Shown: positions 1 through 12,391 of the stretch, piece after piece
Layout of the letters: each line of letters opens with the position of its first letter
Position numbering within the stretch: the first letter of the stretch is position 1
The notes under the pieces: model-generated
The model's input: only the letters and a program-made list of their open reading frames with translations
Databases searched by the model: none
Told to the model about the DNA's origin: nothing
Program-made: the position numbers and the translations under genes
From: Gemmatimonadota bacterium
GTDB taxonomy: Bacteria; JAAXHH01
DNA length: 55,806 nt
Direction of reading: 5' to 3'
NCBI GenBank assembly: GCA_009835325.1
Contig: VXWP01000005.1
Coordinates: 35,436-91,241 of the forward strand

Positions 1-3000
1 GGTCTGGTGACGGCCGTCAGAAACGGTACCGCGGTTATCACGGCCCGTTCGGGCAGCGCGGCTGCAAATGTGGAAATAACGGTTCGAATACCCAGCCCGG
101 ACCGGGAGGTACTTATAGCGTTGTACCATGCCACTGGCGGACCTGGCTGGACGAACAGTACCAACTGGCTCAGCTCGGAACACGTTGGAGAGTGGTATGG
201 CGTGACAACCGACGGGGAAGGACGTGTAACGGGCCTGAACCTGGGGAGCAACGGGCTGCAAGGACCGCTGCCGCCCGAGCTGGTACAACTGAACGGGCTT
301 CGGGGTCTGTCCCTGGAGAATAACCAGCTTTCCGGTTCTGTCATGGCGGAACTGGGCCGGCTTGGAGCGCTTACTCACCTGTATCTTTTCGGCAATCTGT
401 TGACGGGTGCCATCCCTCCGGAACTGGGTCAGTTGGAGAACCTGATTCATCTGTGTTTGAATAGTAACAACCTGACGGGTTCCATCCCTTCAGAACTGGG
501 CGGAATGAAGAATCTGAGGTGGTTGCATCTGCAAGAAAATACAAACCTCTCCGGCCAGATTCCCCTCCCGCTGACCATCCTTGACCTGGACGCGTTGCAG
601 CTGCAGGGAACGCGTGTGTGTATAAATGACGATCCCGTACTGAAAAGTTGGGTAAGTGGAATAACTGACGCACGAGTTGCGGACTGTGAAGGATTCGATC
701 TGGAGCGCATCGCACTGGAAGCGCTCTATCACACGACCAACGGCTCGAATTGGAATAGAGACGAAAACTGGCTGAGTGATGCGCCATTAGCGGATTGGTT
801 CGGCGTGGAAACGGACGAAAGCGGTCGGGTAGTAAGTCTTAAGCTGATCGGAAATGGATTGACGGGACATATACCGCCGGAACTGGCACAACTGTCCAGC
901 TTGACACGGCTGGGTCTCGGTTTTAACGAGTTGACAGGGCAAATACCCACGCAACTCGGATCGCTAAGTAACCTGGCAGTGTTGAATCTGGCATCAAACC
1001 ATATGGCAGGCAACATTCCGGTTGAACTGGGTAAACTGGCCAACCTCGAGGAATTGAGACTGGATTCAAATTCACTCTCAGGTGAAATTCCTGCCGAACT
1101 GGCACGTCTCTCTAACTTAAGGGAACTGTACCTGTCCGATAACCACCTCTCGGGCGGTATTCCTGTCGAACTGGGCCAACTCGAGAGGTTAACGTTATTG
1201 TGGCTGGCTAGCAATCGATTGGAGGGCGAAATACCAGAAGAACTGGGTCAGTTAAGCAATCTTGGCGAATTAAGACTTGGTATCAATTCACTCACTGGCG
1301 GTATTCCCGCCGAACTTGGCCAGTTAAGATCGCTAAAGGCACTGTCATTAAGTGGGAACCAGTTGTCAGGAGAGATCCCTGTCGAATTGGGGAATTTGAC
1401 AAACCTTACCGAGTTGATTCTTGAGGCTAATCAGCTTACAGGCAGCATCCCCGCCGAACTGGGCCAGCTTACCAGTTTGAAAGATCTCAAGCTAAACAGT
1501 AACCACTTAACCGGCAACATACCGGCAGAAATCGGGCAACTGGCCAACCTGGGAAGGCTGATACTCCATCGAAACCGTTTGACGGGTCGTATTCCCGCTG
1601 AACTTGGGGAACTTCCCACACTCTGGGGCCTTTTTCTAACAGACAACTTTCTGACCGGCCCTATCCCCGTAGAATTGGCTAAATCGAGTAATTTGAAATA
1701 TTTGTATCTCGGAGAAAACGAATCATTGAAAGGTCCACTGCCCAGGGCACTGCTTACTATACCCCTGCATGAACTTGATATTGGAGGAACGCAGTTGTGC
1801 CTACCCGTCGATGCCGAATTTCAGTCGTGGTTTATGGACATCCAGAAAGCGCTCGGTGTCAAGCACTGTGATCGAAAACTGGTGACAGTAGACAAAAACG
1901 CCTTGATAGCACTGTACCATGCGACCGGCGGGCCGAACTGGGAAAACAACGAGCACTGGCTGAGTAACCAGTCAATCGGCCAGTGGTTCGGCGTCACGAC
2001 CAATGACGCAGGTCGTGTGGAACAGTTGAGTCTGGAGAACAACAATCTGGATGGTACGCTGCCTGCGGAACTCGGTAGGCTCACTGACCTGCGAGGGTTG
2101 CGAATCGATGGCAATCTTCGTCTATCGGGTTCACTGCCTCGCGAACTCACCGGGTTATTCATGGATACGTTGCAACTGAATGGAACGCAACTGTGTGTAC
2201 CAACCGTGGTCGCGTTTCAAACATGGATAGAACAGATTGCACACAAGAGCGGAGTCGTAAATTGCGATGAGAACACGACTACGCGGGACAAAACAGCGTT
2301 GGAAGAACTGTTTCACATGACAGGCGGACAGTACTGGACGAACAACACGAACTGGCTGAGCGACGCGCCACTCGACGACTGGTACGGGGTGACAACCGAC
2401 GCTGAAGGACGCATTACAATACTCGATCTGTCCAGAAACGGTCTTGCAGGTACGCTACCAGCCGAGTTGGGAGAACTCACGCATCTCACCTCACTGTCGT
2501 TCAGTGAAAACAAGCTGTCCGGCGCTATTCCCGTCGAACTGGCAAATCTATCCAATCTTGCTGATTTGGATCTCGGATACAATCAGATGTCGGGAGGAAT
2601 CCCTTCGGAACTCGGACGCTTGTCCAAACTCGTATTTCTGGATCTGACGGGAAATCAGCTTATTGGTATCATTCCAGGGGAACTGGGACAACTGACGGAA
2701 CTCTACAGGTTGCGGTTAGGTGAGAACCGGTTGACGGGCGAAATCCCCGCGGAACTCGGCGATGTTGTAAATCTGCGCATTTTAGCGCTGTATAAAAACC
2801 AGCTTACGGGCGGTATTCCACCCGAACTGGGACAGCTTGCTCACCTGGAAGAGAAGTTTCTATACGACAATCGGCTGGAAGGGAATATCCCCGCTGAACT
2901 CGGTCGTCTCAGCAAGCTTAGATGGATGTATCTATTTAACAACCAACTGACGGGTAGCATACCCGGTGAACTTGGACGACTTTCTGATCTCTCGATACTG

Positions 3001-4704
3001 GATGCAGGACACAACAGACTGACGGGCGAATTACCCGCCGAGTTTGGCAACCTCGAGAACTTGAAAACGCTCAAGTTAAACAACAACTCGGGCATGCACG
3101 GACCACTACCCCTGACGCTCACCCAACTTGAACTGAACACCCTGTTTTTGGACAACACGCAGTTCTGCGCACCCAATGATCCCGCGTTCCAGCTGTGGTT
3201 CCAGGACATCGAAAGCCACGGTGATATAGCGACATGTCTTCCGGCCATGAACCCCAAGGTATATCTGACCCAGACTGTGCAATCTTTCAAACGACCAGTT
3301 CCCCTTGTCGAGGGGAAGGCTGCCCTGCTGCGTGTGTTCTTCGAAACAGAGGAAGCAGTCCTGAGCAGGCCACCGGTTCGAGCCGCCCTTTACCTGGATG
3401 ACCACCTGGTTCATGACGTAGTCATACCAGCCGGTCCGGTTAAGATCCCTATCGAAATTGACGAAGGATCGATCGAGCAATCAGCGAATGCACTGGTGCC
3501 CGCATCGGTGGTCAAACCGGGTTTGCAGTTAGTGGTCGATATGGGTGACGACGGTGTTCCGGGACCTGGGTTGGATATAGTAGATCGCGTCCCTGAAACG
3601 GGGAGAATGGATTACGATGTACGGTCTGTACCGGACTTCAACTTGACCCTGGTTCCCTTGTTGTGGATGGAGAATCCGGAATTTGAAGTTGTCACCAGAA
3701 CCGAAGATCTAGGCCCGAATGACGATCTATTCCGACTGACAAGAGACTTGCTGCCTGTAAAGGAGTTTCAACTGGACATACACGATCCCGTATATACCTC
3801 ATTTAGGCCAGTGCTCGATTTCGGCACTCAGATACTATCAGAGATAGAGGCGCTTCGGGTATTGGAGGGGAAACCAGGTCACTTCATGGGCATCTGGGTT
3901 GAAACGGGCTTTGGAGTAGCGAAAATGAGAGGACTCAGTAGCGTAGCTAGTTTAGAAGGCTCTATAATGGCGCATGAACTGGGCCACAATATGAGCCTTG
4001 GACATGCTCCATGCGGAGTAGCTCCCAACCCGGACAGGTTATTCCCCAATGCGGATGGTTCAATTGGCGCCTGGGGATATGATCATCTTAGTGGTGAATT
4101 AAGACATCCGTCAAGTCCTGACATAATGAGTTACTGTTTGCAAAATGTCTGGATCAGCGACTACCATTTCAAGAAGGCAGTCGACTACCGTACTTATGAA
4201 GAGGAAGCTATGCTCTACTCAGCTTTGTCCGCACCGACGAAGAGCCTGCTGCTCTGGGGCGCGCTGAGCAAAGGCGGCGACCTGGCGCTTGAGCCTTCCT
4301 TCGTGGTCGAAGCTCCACCGGTGCTTCCGCAAGGCGATGGTCCATACAGACTCGCAGGCGAAGATGTGGACGGCCGCATCCTGTTCACGCTGGATTTCGA
4401 CATGAGTGAGATCGCAGACGGCGACGGGGACAGAAGCTTTGCCTTCGCGGTACCCGTAAGCTCGAATTGGCGTGACAGGCTGGTGCGCATTTCGCTTTCC
4501 GGCCCTGAGGGATATGTGGAGATGGCCAGAGACGGCGGCCGATCGACCGTACTGTTGCGAAATCAGTCTGATGGACAGGTCAGAGGATTTATGCGAGGCT
4601 GGCCGGAGACGGGGGCGACTGTGCGTGGTGCGCGCCGCGTATTGCCCGAACCGGGACTCGATGTAATGGTGAGTCCGGGCATCCCCAATCCGGCTGACTG
4701 GTAA
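1..4704 (+). CDS. Giant leucine-rich-repeat protein with C-terminal metzincin-like zinc protease (5' end outside window)
   Basis: The frame is open from base 1, and the first residues (GLVTAVRNGTAVITARSG) look like the tail of a bacterial Ig-like (BIG2) domain, so the true start is upstream. Numbering from the GTG at base 7, four blocks follow, starting near residues 33, 236, 632 and 763. Each opens with an LRR N-cap of the form ALYHATGG..W....NWLS...GVTTD, continues with plant-type LRRs (N.L.G.IP.ELG.L), and ends in a short Cys-containing cap. After about residue 1080 comes a protease-like region with HELGHNMSLGH (1323-1333), which fits the zinc motif HExxHxxGxxH, and a later Met-turn DIMSYC. 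It is probably a secreted or surface adhesin-protease. Bases up to about 4200 are visibly less GC-rich than the tail and the neighbours. Protease clan assignment is by motif only. Confidence 0.85.
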   Translation, partial: GLVTAVRNGTAVITARSGSAAANVEITVRIPSPDREVLIALYHATGGPGWTNSTNWLSSEHVGEWYGVTTDGEGRVTGLNLGSNGLQGPLPPELVQLNGLRGLSLENNQLSGSVMAELGRLGALTHLYLFGNLLTGAIPPELGQLENLIHLCLNSNNLTGSIPSELGGMKNLRWLHLQENTNLSGQIPLPLTILDLDALQLQGTRVCINDDPVLKSWVSGITDARVADCEGFDLERIALEALYHTTNGSNWNRDENWLSDAPLADWFGVETDESGRVVSLKLIGNGLTGHIPPELAQLSSLTRLGLGFNELTGQIPTQLGSLSNLAVLNLASNHMAGNIPVELGKLANLEELRLDSNSLSGEIPAELARLSNLRELYLSDNHLSGGIPVELGQLERLTLLWLASNRLEGEIPEELGQLSNLGELRLGINSLTGGIPAELGQLRSLKALSLSGNQLSGEIPVELGNLTNLTELILEANQLTGSIPAELGQLTSLKDLKLNSNHLTGNIPAEIGQLANLGRLILHRNRLTGRIPAELGELPTLWGLFLTDNFLTGPIPVELAKSSNLKYLYLGENESLKGPLPRALLTIPLHELDIGGTQLCLPVDAEFQSWFMDIQKALGVKHCDRKLVTVDKNALIALYHATGGPNWENNEHWLSNQSIGQWFGVTTNDAGRVEQLSLENNNLDGTLPAELGRLTDLRGLRIDGNLRLSGSLPRELTGLFMDTLQLNGTQLCVPTVVAFQTWIEQIAHKSGVVNCDENTTTRDKTALEELFHMTGGQYWTNNTNWLSDAPLDDWYGVTTDAEGRITILDLSRNGLAGTLPAELGELTHLTSLSFSENKLSGAIPVELANLSNLADLDLGYNQMSGGIPSELGRLSKLVFLDLTGNQLIGIIPGELGQLTELYRLRLGENRLTGEIPAELGDVVNLRILALYKNQLTGGIPPELGQLAHLEEKFLYDNRLEGNIPAELGRLSKLRWMYLFNNQLTGSIPGELGRLSDLSILDAGHNRLTGELPAEFGNLENLKTLKLNNNSGMHGPLPLTLTQLELNTLFLDNTQFCAPNDPAFQLWFQDIESHGDIATCLPAMNPKVYLTQTVQSFKRPVPLVEGKAALLRVFFETEEAVLSRPPVRAALYLDDHLVHDVVIPAGPVKIPIEIDEGSIEQSANALVPASVVKPGLQLVVDMGDDGVPGPGLDIVDRVPETGRMDYDVRSVPDFNLTLVPLLWMENPEFEVVTRTEDLGPNDDLFRLTRDLLPVKEFQLDIHDPVYTSFRPVLDFGTQILSEIEALRVLEGKPGHFMGIWVETGFGVAKMRGLSSVASLEGSIMAHELGHNMSLGHAPCGVAPNPDRLFPNADGSIGAWGYDHLSGELRHPSSPDIMSYCLQNVWISDYHFKKAVDYRTYEEEAMLYSALSAPTKSLLLWGALSKGGDLALEPSFVVEAPPVLPQGDGPYRLAGEDVDGRILFTLDFDMSEIADGDGDRSFAFAVPVSSNWRDRLVRISLSGPEGYVEMARDGGRSTVLLRNQSDGQVRGFMRGWPETGATVRGARRVLPEPGLDVMVSPGIPNPADW

Positions 4705-4750
4705 CGTCAGCTACGGATCGTAACATGAGTGTTTCCTATAGATTAACAGC

Positions 4751-5524
4751 ATGCAAGAAAAGAACTCCAGTTTGAATCACTTTCAGGAAGTCATCTACGG
4801 CCGGAACCCGGTCAGGGCGGCCCTGCAGGCGGGCCGGAGCCTCAACCGGATCTACATCGCCGAAGGAGTCGCGCGCCAGGACGTGGCCGACATACTGGAC
4901 CTTGCCCGGAAACGGGGCGTCGTGTTCCAGTTCACCGAACGCCGCCGGCTGGACCGCCTGACCGAAGGCAGGCACCAGGGGGTCGTCGCCACGGTGGCCG
5001 GCCATCAGTACGCCGAAATGGCGGATATCCTGGCCTCGGCCCGCAGGTCCGAATCTCCCCCCTTCCTCGTCCTGCTGGACGGCATACAGGATCCCCACAA
5101 CCTGGGCGCGATCATTCGCACCGCCGACGCGGTTCGCACCGACGGCGTCGTGATACCCCGTCGAAACGCGGCGGGATTGACCGCCGCCGCGGTCAAGGCT
5201 GCCGCCGGGGCCAGCGAGCACGTTCCGGTCGCGCGGGTGGCGAACATGAACCACGCCATTCAGGCGCTTCGCGAAGCGGGCGTCTGGCTCGTGGGCCTCG
5301 CGGCGGACGGTCCTACGCTTTTCAGCAAAATGGACTATACCGTCCCCGTGGCGCTCGTCATAGGCGGCGAGGGCAAGGGACTGAGGCCCCTGGTCCGGCG
5401 CAACTGCGACGAAGTGGTGCGGCTTCCGGTCGCCGGGCACGTGGATTCGCTCAACGCCTCCGTGGCGGCGGCCCTTGTGTTGTACGAGGTCTTTCGCCAG
5501 CGCCGGGATATAGCGGACGGGTAA
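4751..5524 (+). CDS. rlmB: TrmH/SpoU-family 23S rRNA 2'-O-ribose methyltransferase, RlmB type
   Basis: A 257-residue protein of normal RlmB length. It has an N-terminal substrate-binding domain (residues about 15-90, starting VIYGRNPVRAAL) and a SPOUT knot domain. The three SpoU motifs are present: LLDGIQDPHNLGAIIRTADA in the middle, VIGGEGKGLRPLV, and VRLPVAGHVDSLNASVAAAL near the end. The family methylates the ribose of G2251 in the peptidyl-transferase loop of 23S rRNA using S-adenosylmethionine; some relatives act on other rRNA or tRNA sites, so the exact target is inferred. No clear Shine-Dalgarno sequence precedes the ATG. It sits 46 bp after the LRR gene, whose composition is different, and is probably a separate unit. 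Confidence 0.9.
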   Translation: MQEKNSSLNHFQEVIYGRNPVRAALQAGRSLNRIYIAEGVARQDVADILDLARKRGVVFQFTERRRLDRLTEGRHQGVVATVAGHQYAEMADILASARRSESPPFLVLLDGIQDPHNLGAIIRTADAVRTDGVVIPRRNAAGLTAAAVKAAAGASEHVPVARVANMNHAIQALREAGVWLVGLAADGPTLFSKMDYTVPVALVIGGEGKGLRPLVRRNCDEVVRLPVAGHVDSLNASVAAALVLYEVFRQRRDIADG

Positions 5525-5529
5525 ATCCG

Positions 5530-5558
5530 TTGACACGGTTGCTTCGCGGCGTTATGCT
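5530..5558 (+). promoter_or_regulatory. Putative sigma70 promoter of ppdK
   Basis: TTGACA at 5530-5535 and TATGCT at 5553-5558 are separated by 17 bp. They lie about 95 bp upstream of the ppdK ATG, just after the rlmB stop codon. The match is by eye; the transcription start is not known. Confidence 0.55.
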
Positions 5559-5654
5559 ACCGCCCTGTGTTTTTTGGCGAAAAGACCGGTGAGCGGGACG
5601 GAAAAGAGCAATGGAATATAGTAAAGGAAAACAGTAAAGGAGCACGGTAGCGTT

Positions 5655-8366
<2,712 letters not shown>

Positions 8367-8369
8367 ATC

Positions 8370-9515
8370 ATGTGGGAACTCTTCTGGCGATTCCTGGCAC
8401 TGGGATGCATCAGCTTCGGCGGTCCCGTCGCACACCTGGGGTACTTCCGGACCGCCTTCGTGGACCGGTTGAAGTGGCTTGACGAAGCCTCCTACGGCCG
8501 GCTCGTCGCCCTGAGCCAGTTTCTTCCCGGTCCATCTTCCAGTCAGGTCGGCTTTGCCATTGGATACCAGCGGGCGGGGGTAGCCGGCGGCGTCGCCGTG
8601 TTCCTGGGGTTCACGTTGCCGTCCTTCGTCCTCCTGTACCTGCTTGCCATCGCCGGGAGCACGGTGACGGACACGGTCTACTTCGGCGGATTCGTCAAGG
8701 GACTGAAACTGCTGGCCGTGGTCGTGGTCGCCGATGCCGTGCTGGGCATGTATTCTACCTTCTGCCGGCGCCGGCTCGCAGGGGCGATCTGCATTCTGAC
8801 CGCGTCGGCCCTGCTGGTCGCCCCTGCGATGGCGACCCAGTTCGCGGTCCTGGCGGCAGGCGCGCTGGCCGGCTGGCGCTTTCTGCGCGCGCCGGAGGCG
8901 TCGCCCGGCGGGCGGCTTCGTTTCTCCTGGCTGCCGCTGACGCTCTTCTTTCTGCTCCTCATCGGTCTTCCGCTCCTTGCGAGTCTGTCGCCGGACCTCG
9001 ATCTGCTTTCCCGGTTCTACCAGGCCGGGAGCCTGGTATTCGGCGGTGGACACGTGGTCCTGCCGCTGCTCCAGCAGACCGTGGGCGACGCGCTGCCCAT
9101 CGATCGTTTCCTGCTCGGTTACGCCGCCGCCCAGGCCATTCCGGGCCCCATGTTCGCCATGTCGGCGTTCCTGGGCGCCGGCATGAGCCCGGATCACGCG
9201 CTGGCCGGCGCGTTGATCGCGGTCCTCGGGATTTTCCTTCCGGGATTCCTGTTGATCCTGTCCTTCCACGACACCTGGGAAACCCTGGCGCGGAAGCCGG
9301 GCGCCGCGGGTGCGGTGGCGGGGGTCAACGCGTCGGTGGTCGGACTCCTGCTGGCCGCGCTCTACCAACCCGTGTTCGTCAACGCCGTCTTCTCGCCCCT
9401 GGATCTCGCGCTCGCCATCATCGGGTTCTTCCTGCTCAGGGTGTTGCGCCTGCCGATCCTGGCGCTGGTCGCGTTCTTCGCCGCGGCAGGAGTGTTGGCG
9501 GCCGTCTCGGGTTGA
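8370..9515 (+). CDS. chrA: Chromate transporter family (CHR) membrane protein
   Basis: A 381-residue membrane protein with two homologous halves, as in long-chain CHR proteins. The first half opens WRFLALGCISFGGPVAHLGYFR, the family signature (FGGP followed by AH), and has ALSQFLPGPSSSQVG. The second half repeats the pattern with FGGGHVVLPLLQQ and AAQAIPGPMFAMSAFLG. About ten hydrophobic segments are visible. Characterised members export chromate or take up sulfate-like oxyanions; the substrate here is not known. The start ATG is 3 bp after the ppdK stop, which suggests translational coupling, although a functional link with PPDK is not obvious. Confidence 0.88.
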   Translation: MWELFWRFLALGCISFGGPVAHLGYFRTAFVDRLKWLDEASYGRLVALSQFLPGPSSSQVGFAIGYQRAGVAGGVAVFLGFTLPSFVLLYLLAIAGSTVTDTVYFGGFVKGLKLLAVVVVADAVLGMYSTFCRRRLAGAICILTASALLVAPAMATQFAVLAAGALAGWRFLRAPEASPGGRLRFSWLPLTLFFLLLIGLPLLASLSPDLDLLSRFYQAGSLVFGGGHVVLPLLQQTVGDALPIDRFLLGYAAAQAIPGPMFAMSAFLGAGMSPDHALAGALIAVLGIFLPGFLLILSFHDTWETLARKPGAAGAVAGVNASVVGLLLAALYQPVFVNAVFSPLDLALAIIGFFLLRVLRLPILALVAFFAAAGVLAAVSG

Positions 9516-9626
9516 AGAGCCAGGTGACTGGACGGACGGCCACTTCCACACGGCCATCTATCCTGTCTGATGTCGGTGGTACGGAGCAGTGGATAAGGCA
9601 CTGGCGAGTGTTACCGGGCAGAGCGC

Positions 9627-10412
9627 TTAAGACCAGGCCTCGCATCCGCCGAACGCCATGTGCTTTCCTGCTTCGTACGTGGGGAACTTCCGGTAGGTGT
9701 TGATCCCGGAAGCGGGATCACCGCGGAAAAGGAACAGGCACGGCCAGTCTCGCGTGACGCGCGTCGTCGCGGGCATGTACTGGATCGAGCCGCCACGCCG
9801 CCACACGTCGCTCTTGTTCGGATCGGATCCATGCAGCAGCAGCGGATGATGGACCGAGACGTCGCCGGGGGCCAGCGCCAGGTCGACCGCCTGGTTTTCG
9901 TCGAAGACGTCCGGATCGGCCTGGTTAAGGATGTAGTTTTCTTTTCTCTCCGGGGAGTGGTTGAGCAGACCGGATCGGTGCGATCCGGGGATCACGCGTA
10001 CACAGCCGTTGGAGGTCGTCGAGCCGGTCACGGCGAACCAGATGGTGATGACGTCCATGGGCTCGAGGGGCCAGTAGTGTCCGTCCTGGTGCCAGAGGAC
10101 CCCCTTGCCCTTGCGGGGCGGCTTGCAGATGTAATCGGCCGCGAAGAGGGCCACGTCGGGACCGACCAGGGCTTCCGCCACGTCCAGCAGGCGTCGATCG
10201 CTCAGGAAACGGACCCAGAAGGGGTCGTCGGCAATGAGCCAGTGTCCCAGCGATTCCGGGGGCAAGTCGGGGTGACGGACCATCAGCCAGTCGATATGCC
10301 GGTCGATTTCACGAAGCAGATCGGTCGGAAGGACATCCCGCACGATGACGAATCCATCCCGGTCGTAGTCTTCCCGGATACCTTTCAGATCGGGAAAAGT
10401 GTATTCGGACAT
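9627..10412 (-). CDS. Phytanoyl-CoA dioxygenase (PhyH) family oxygenase
   Basis: A 261-residue Fe(II)/2-oxoglutarate oxygenase of the PhyH family. The facial triad is complete: WHQDGHYWP supplies His108 and Asp110, and LLLHGSDPN supplies the distal His, followed by an Arg-containing strand. The fold start DYDRDGFVIVRDVL is typical. The Trp-His-Gln-Asp form is that of hydroxylases acting on small molecules. It stands alone on the minus strand, divergent from the binding-protein gene at 10578. GGAG lies about 13 bp before the ATG. No substrate can be named. Confidence 0.88.
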   Translation of the reverse strand: MSEYTFPDLKGIREDYDRDGFVIVRDVLPTDLLREIDRHIDWLMVRHPDLPPESLGHWLIADDPFWVRFLSDRRLLDVAEALVGPDVALFAADYICKPPRKGKGVLWHQDGHYWPLEPMDVITIWFAVTGSTTSNGCVRVIPGSHRSGLLNHSPERKENYILNQADPDVFDENQAVDLALAPGDVSVHHPLLLHGSDPNKSDVWRRGGSIQYMPATTRVTRDWPCLFLFRGDPASGINTYRKFPTYEAGKHMAFGGCEAWS

Positions 10413-10577
10413 GCGGCTGGCACTCCGGCGGAGGCGGTCGCCTTTACGGTTTCAGCGGACGGTGATCCGGATTCGGAAAATCGAATATGGCATACACTGA
10501 CTATGTCGGTTAAATTAGAATACTACACAAGGGACAATTCGACTGGATCCGAACGCATCCATGTGCGCTCAACGTAA

Positions 10578-12296
10578 ATGACCATGCAACGTATCACCAT
10601 AATCGTATCGCTGATCCTGTTTCTTCCGGTCTCGGAACTCTCCGCCCAACGCGTCAACTCCATCGGCGTCGAGATGCCCGAAGACGCGGCGCCGCCGGAG
10701 CATCAGCGGCTGCGGTTTTTCGAGATGGACGGGACGTACATGGAGTGGTTCAAGACCATTTACAAGCGCAGCCCGGCCACCAACCTCATCTCCGAGCCGC
10801 TGGTCCGCCAGGACCACAACTACGACCTGGTGCCAGCCGCCGCGAAGTCCTGGGAGGCCACGCCGGACGGCAATACGTGGCTCTTCCACCTGCGGTCCGG
10901 GATGCAGTGGGACGACGGCCGGCCCTTCACCGCCCGTGACTACGTCTTTACCTTCCGCCGGGGAGCGGATCCGGACAATGCCTACGACTTCGAATGGCAC
11001 TACCGCATCATCAAGAACTGGAGCGACGTTGTCGGCCGGCGGCTTCCCGTGGATTCGCTGGGCGTGGAGGCGATAGACGATACGACGCTGGCCGTCCATA
11101 CCGAGCAGCCGGTCCCCTACCTGCCCTTCAACCTCATTATGAGTTGGGCTTCGCCGAAGCACGCGGTGGCCAAGTACGGCGAAGAATGGTCAACCCGGGC
11201 GGAGACCCATATTTCGTCCGGCCCCTTCAAGGTTACGGAATGGCGCAAGAACGAGATCATCATCCTGGACGCCAACCCGATGTACCGGGGATCTATGCCG
11301 CCCCTGCTCGACCAGGTGATCATCCGGGTGTTCTCCCAGTCGGCCGTGCCGCTTATGCTCTCGGCTTATACAGCCGACGAGGTGGACATGATCCTCCTGA
11401 ACGGGCAGGCGGCGCTCGGACGGGTCAAGAGCGACCCTGTGCTCCGCCATGAATTGCATTCCATGGTCAACTTCGTCACGTTCTACATGACCATGGATAC
11501 GTATAATCCGCCTTTCGACGATCTGCGTGTCCGGCAAGCCTTCGCCCACTCCATCGACCGCACGGCCCTGACGGATTCCGCCCTGAAGGACGTGGGCGTG
11601 GCGGCCTACAGCATGCTGGCGCCCGGTTTCCCCGGCGCGAAACCGGAGGTCTTCCGCCATATGCTGCCCTACGATCCCGAACGGGCCAGGCAGTTGCTGG
11701 CCGATGCCGGATACCCCGACGGCAAGGGCTTTCCCCAGGTCGATATCTGGATCCGCACCCATGACTACCAGGCCACCCGCTTGCCCGCGGAGGCCATCCA
11801 GGCGATGATCGCCGAAGCGCTGAACGTACGGGTAGGGGTCAGGGTCATCGAACGAAAGGTGTTCACCGACGGCCTCAACAACCACGAGGTGACGCTGGCA
11901 CTGGTGGCCTACAGCCAGGATTTCCCCGATCCGGCCAACCTGCTCGGGCTCTGGCGGTCCAGGGGACGCCATGCATGGCACGACGACACCTTCGAAAGGC
12001 TGATTCACGAGGGCAACGAGTTCATGGGGCCGCCCGAGGAAAGGTACGCCATCTACCACGCTGCCGAACGCAGGCTCGTGGAGAACGTGGGCGGCATCTT
12101 CCTCTGGTTCCCCGTGGAGCACCGCCTGTGGAAACCGGATTTCCACAGCCCTACCCTCCAGCCCAACCGCCTCGGAATGGAGGTCTGGTCCAACCTGACC
12201 TGGATGAACGGGTATTTCAGGGATACGGATCGTGACGCGGCGGATCAGCCGCGCAACCGCGGTCTCTGGGACTGGCTCAAGTCCGCCCTGGACTGA
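10578..12296 (+). CDS. Family 5 extracellular solute-binding protein (oligopeptide/dipeptide ABC type)
   Basis: A 572-residue periplasmic binding protein of the DppA/OppA family. Residues 1-23 form a signal peptide (hydrophobic IIVSLILFLPVS, likely cleavage after LSA). The mature part has the family pattern: EPLVRQDHNYDLVPAAAKSWEATPDGNTWLFHLR, then FTARDYVFTFRRGADP, the central FNPPFDDLRVRQAFAHSIDR-like segment, and AGYPDGKGFPQVDI. Members bind peptides, nickel, sugars or other solutes for an ABC importer. No permease or ATPase gene is adjacent, so it is an orphan here. The only neighbours are a divergent PhyH gene and a convergent operon. An in-frame ATG two codons downstream is an alternative start. 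Confidence 0.9.
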   Translation: MTMQRITIIVSLILFLPVSELSAQRVNSIGVEMPEDAAPPEHQRLRFFEMDGTYMEWFKTIYKRSPATNLISEPLVRQDHNYDLVPAAAKSWEATPDGNTWLFHLRSGMQWDDGRPFTARDYVFTFRRGADPDNAYDFEWHYRIIKNWSDVVGRRLPVDSLGVEAIDDTTLAVHTEQPVPYLPFNLIMSWASPKHAVAKYGEEWSTRAETHISSGPFKVTEWRKNEIIILDANPMYRGSMPPLLDQVIIRVFSQSAVPLMLSAYTADEVDMILLNGQAALGRVKSDPVLRHELHSMVNFVTFYMTMDTYNPPFDDLRVRQAFAHSIDRTALTDSALKDVGVAAYSMLAPGFPGAKPEVFRHMLPYDPERARQLLADAGYPDGKGFPQVDIWIRTHDYQATRLPAEAIQAMIAEALNVRVGVRVIERKVFTDGLNNHEVTLALVAYSQDFPDPANLLGLWRSRGRHAWHDDTFERLIHEGNEFMGPPEERYAIYHAAERRLVENVGGIFLWFPVEHRLWKPDFHSPTLQPNRLGMEVWSNLTWMNGYFRDTDRDAADQPRNRGLWDWLKSALD

Positions 12297-12299
12297 TTT

Positions 12300-12361
12300 G
12301 ACCGGCCGACCAGGCTGAACAGACTGACCAGGCTGAACAGACTGACCAGGCTGACTAAGCT
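12300..12361 (+). repeat. 9-bp tandem repeat array (GACCAGGCT family), intergenic
   Basis: Beginning four bases after the stop of the binding-protein gene there are six contiguous 9-bp units, alternating GACCAGGCT and GAACAGACT and ending GACTAAGCT, preceded by a partial unit. It is the only non-coding member of a repeat family found inside genes elsewhere in this window. Confidence 0.85.
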
Positions 12362-12391
12362 GACCGCAAGCTCGCAAGCAGTGTTAGCAGT

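Noticed and set aside
12300-12361. CRISPR-like array
   Set aside because: Units are 9 bp and contiguous with no spacers, and there are no cas genes.
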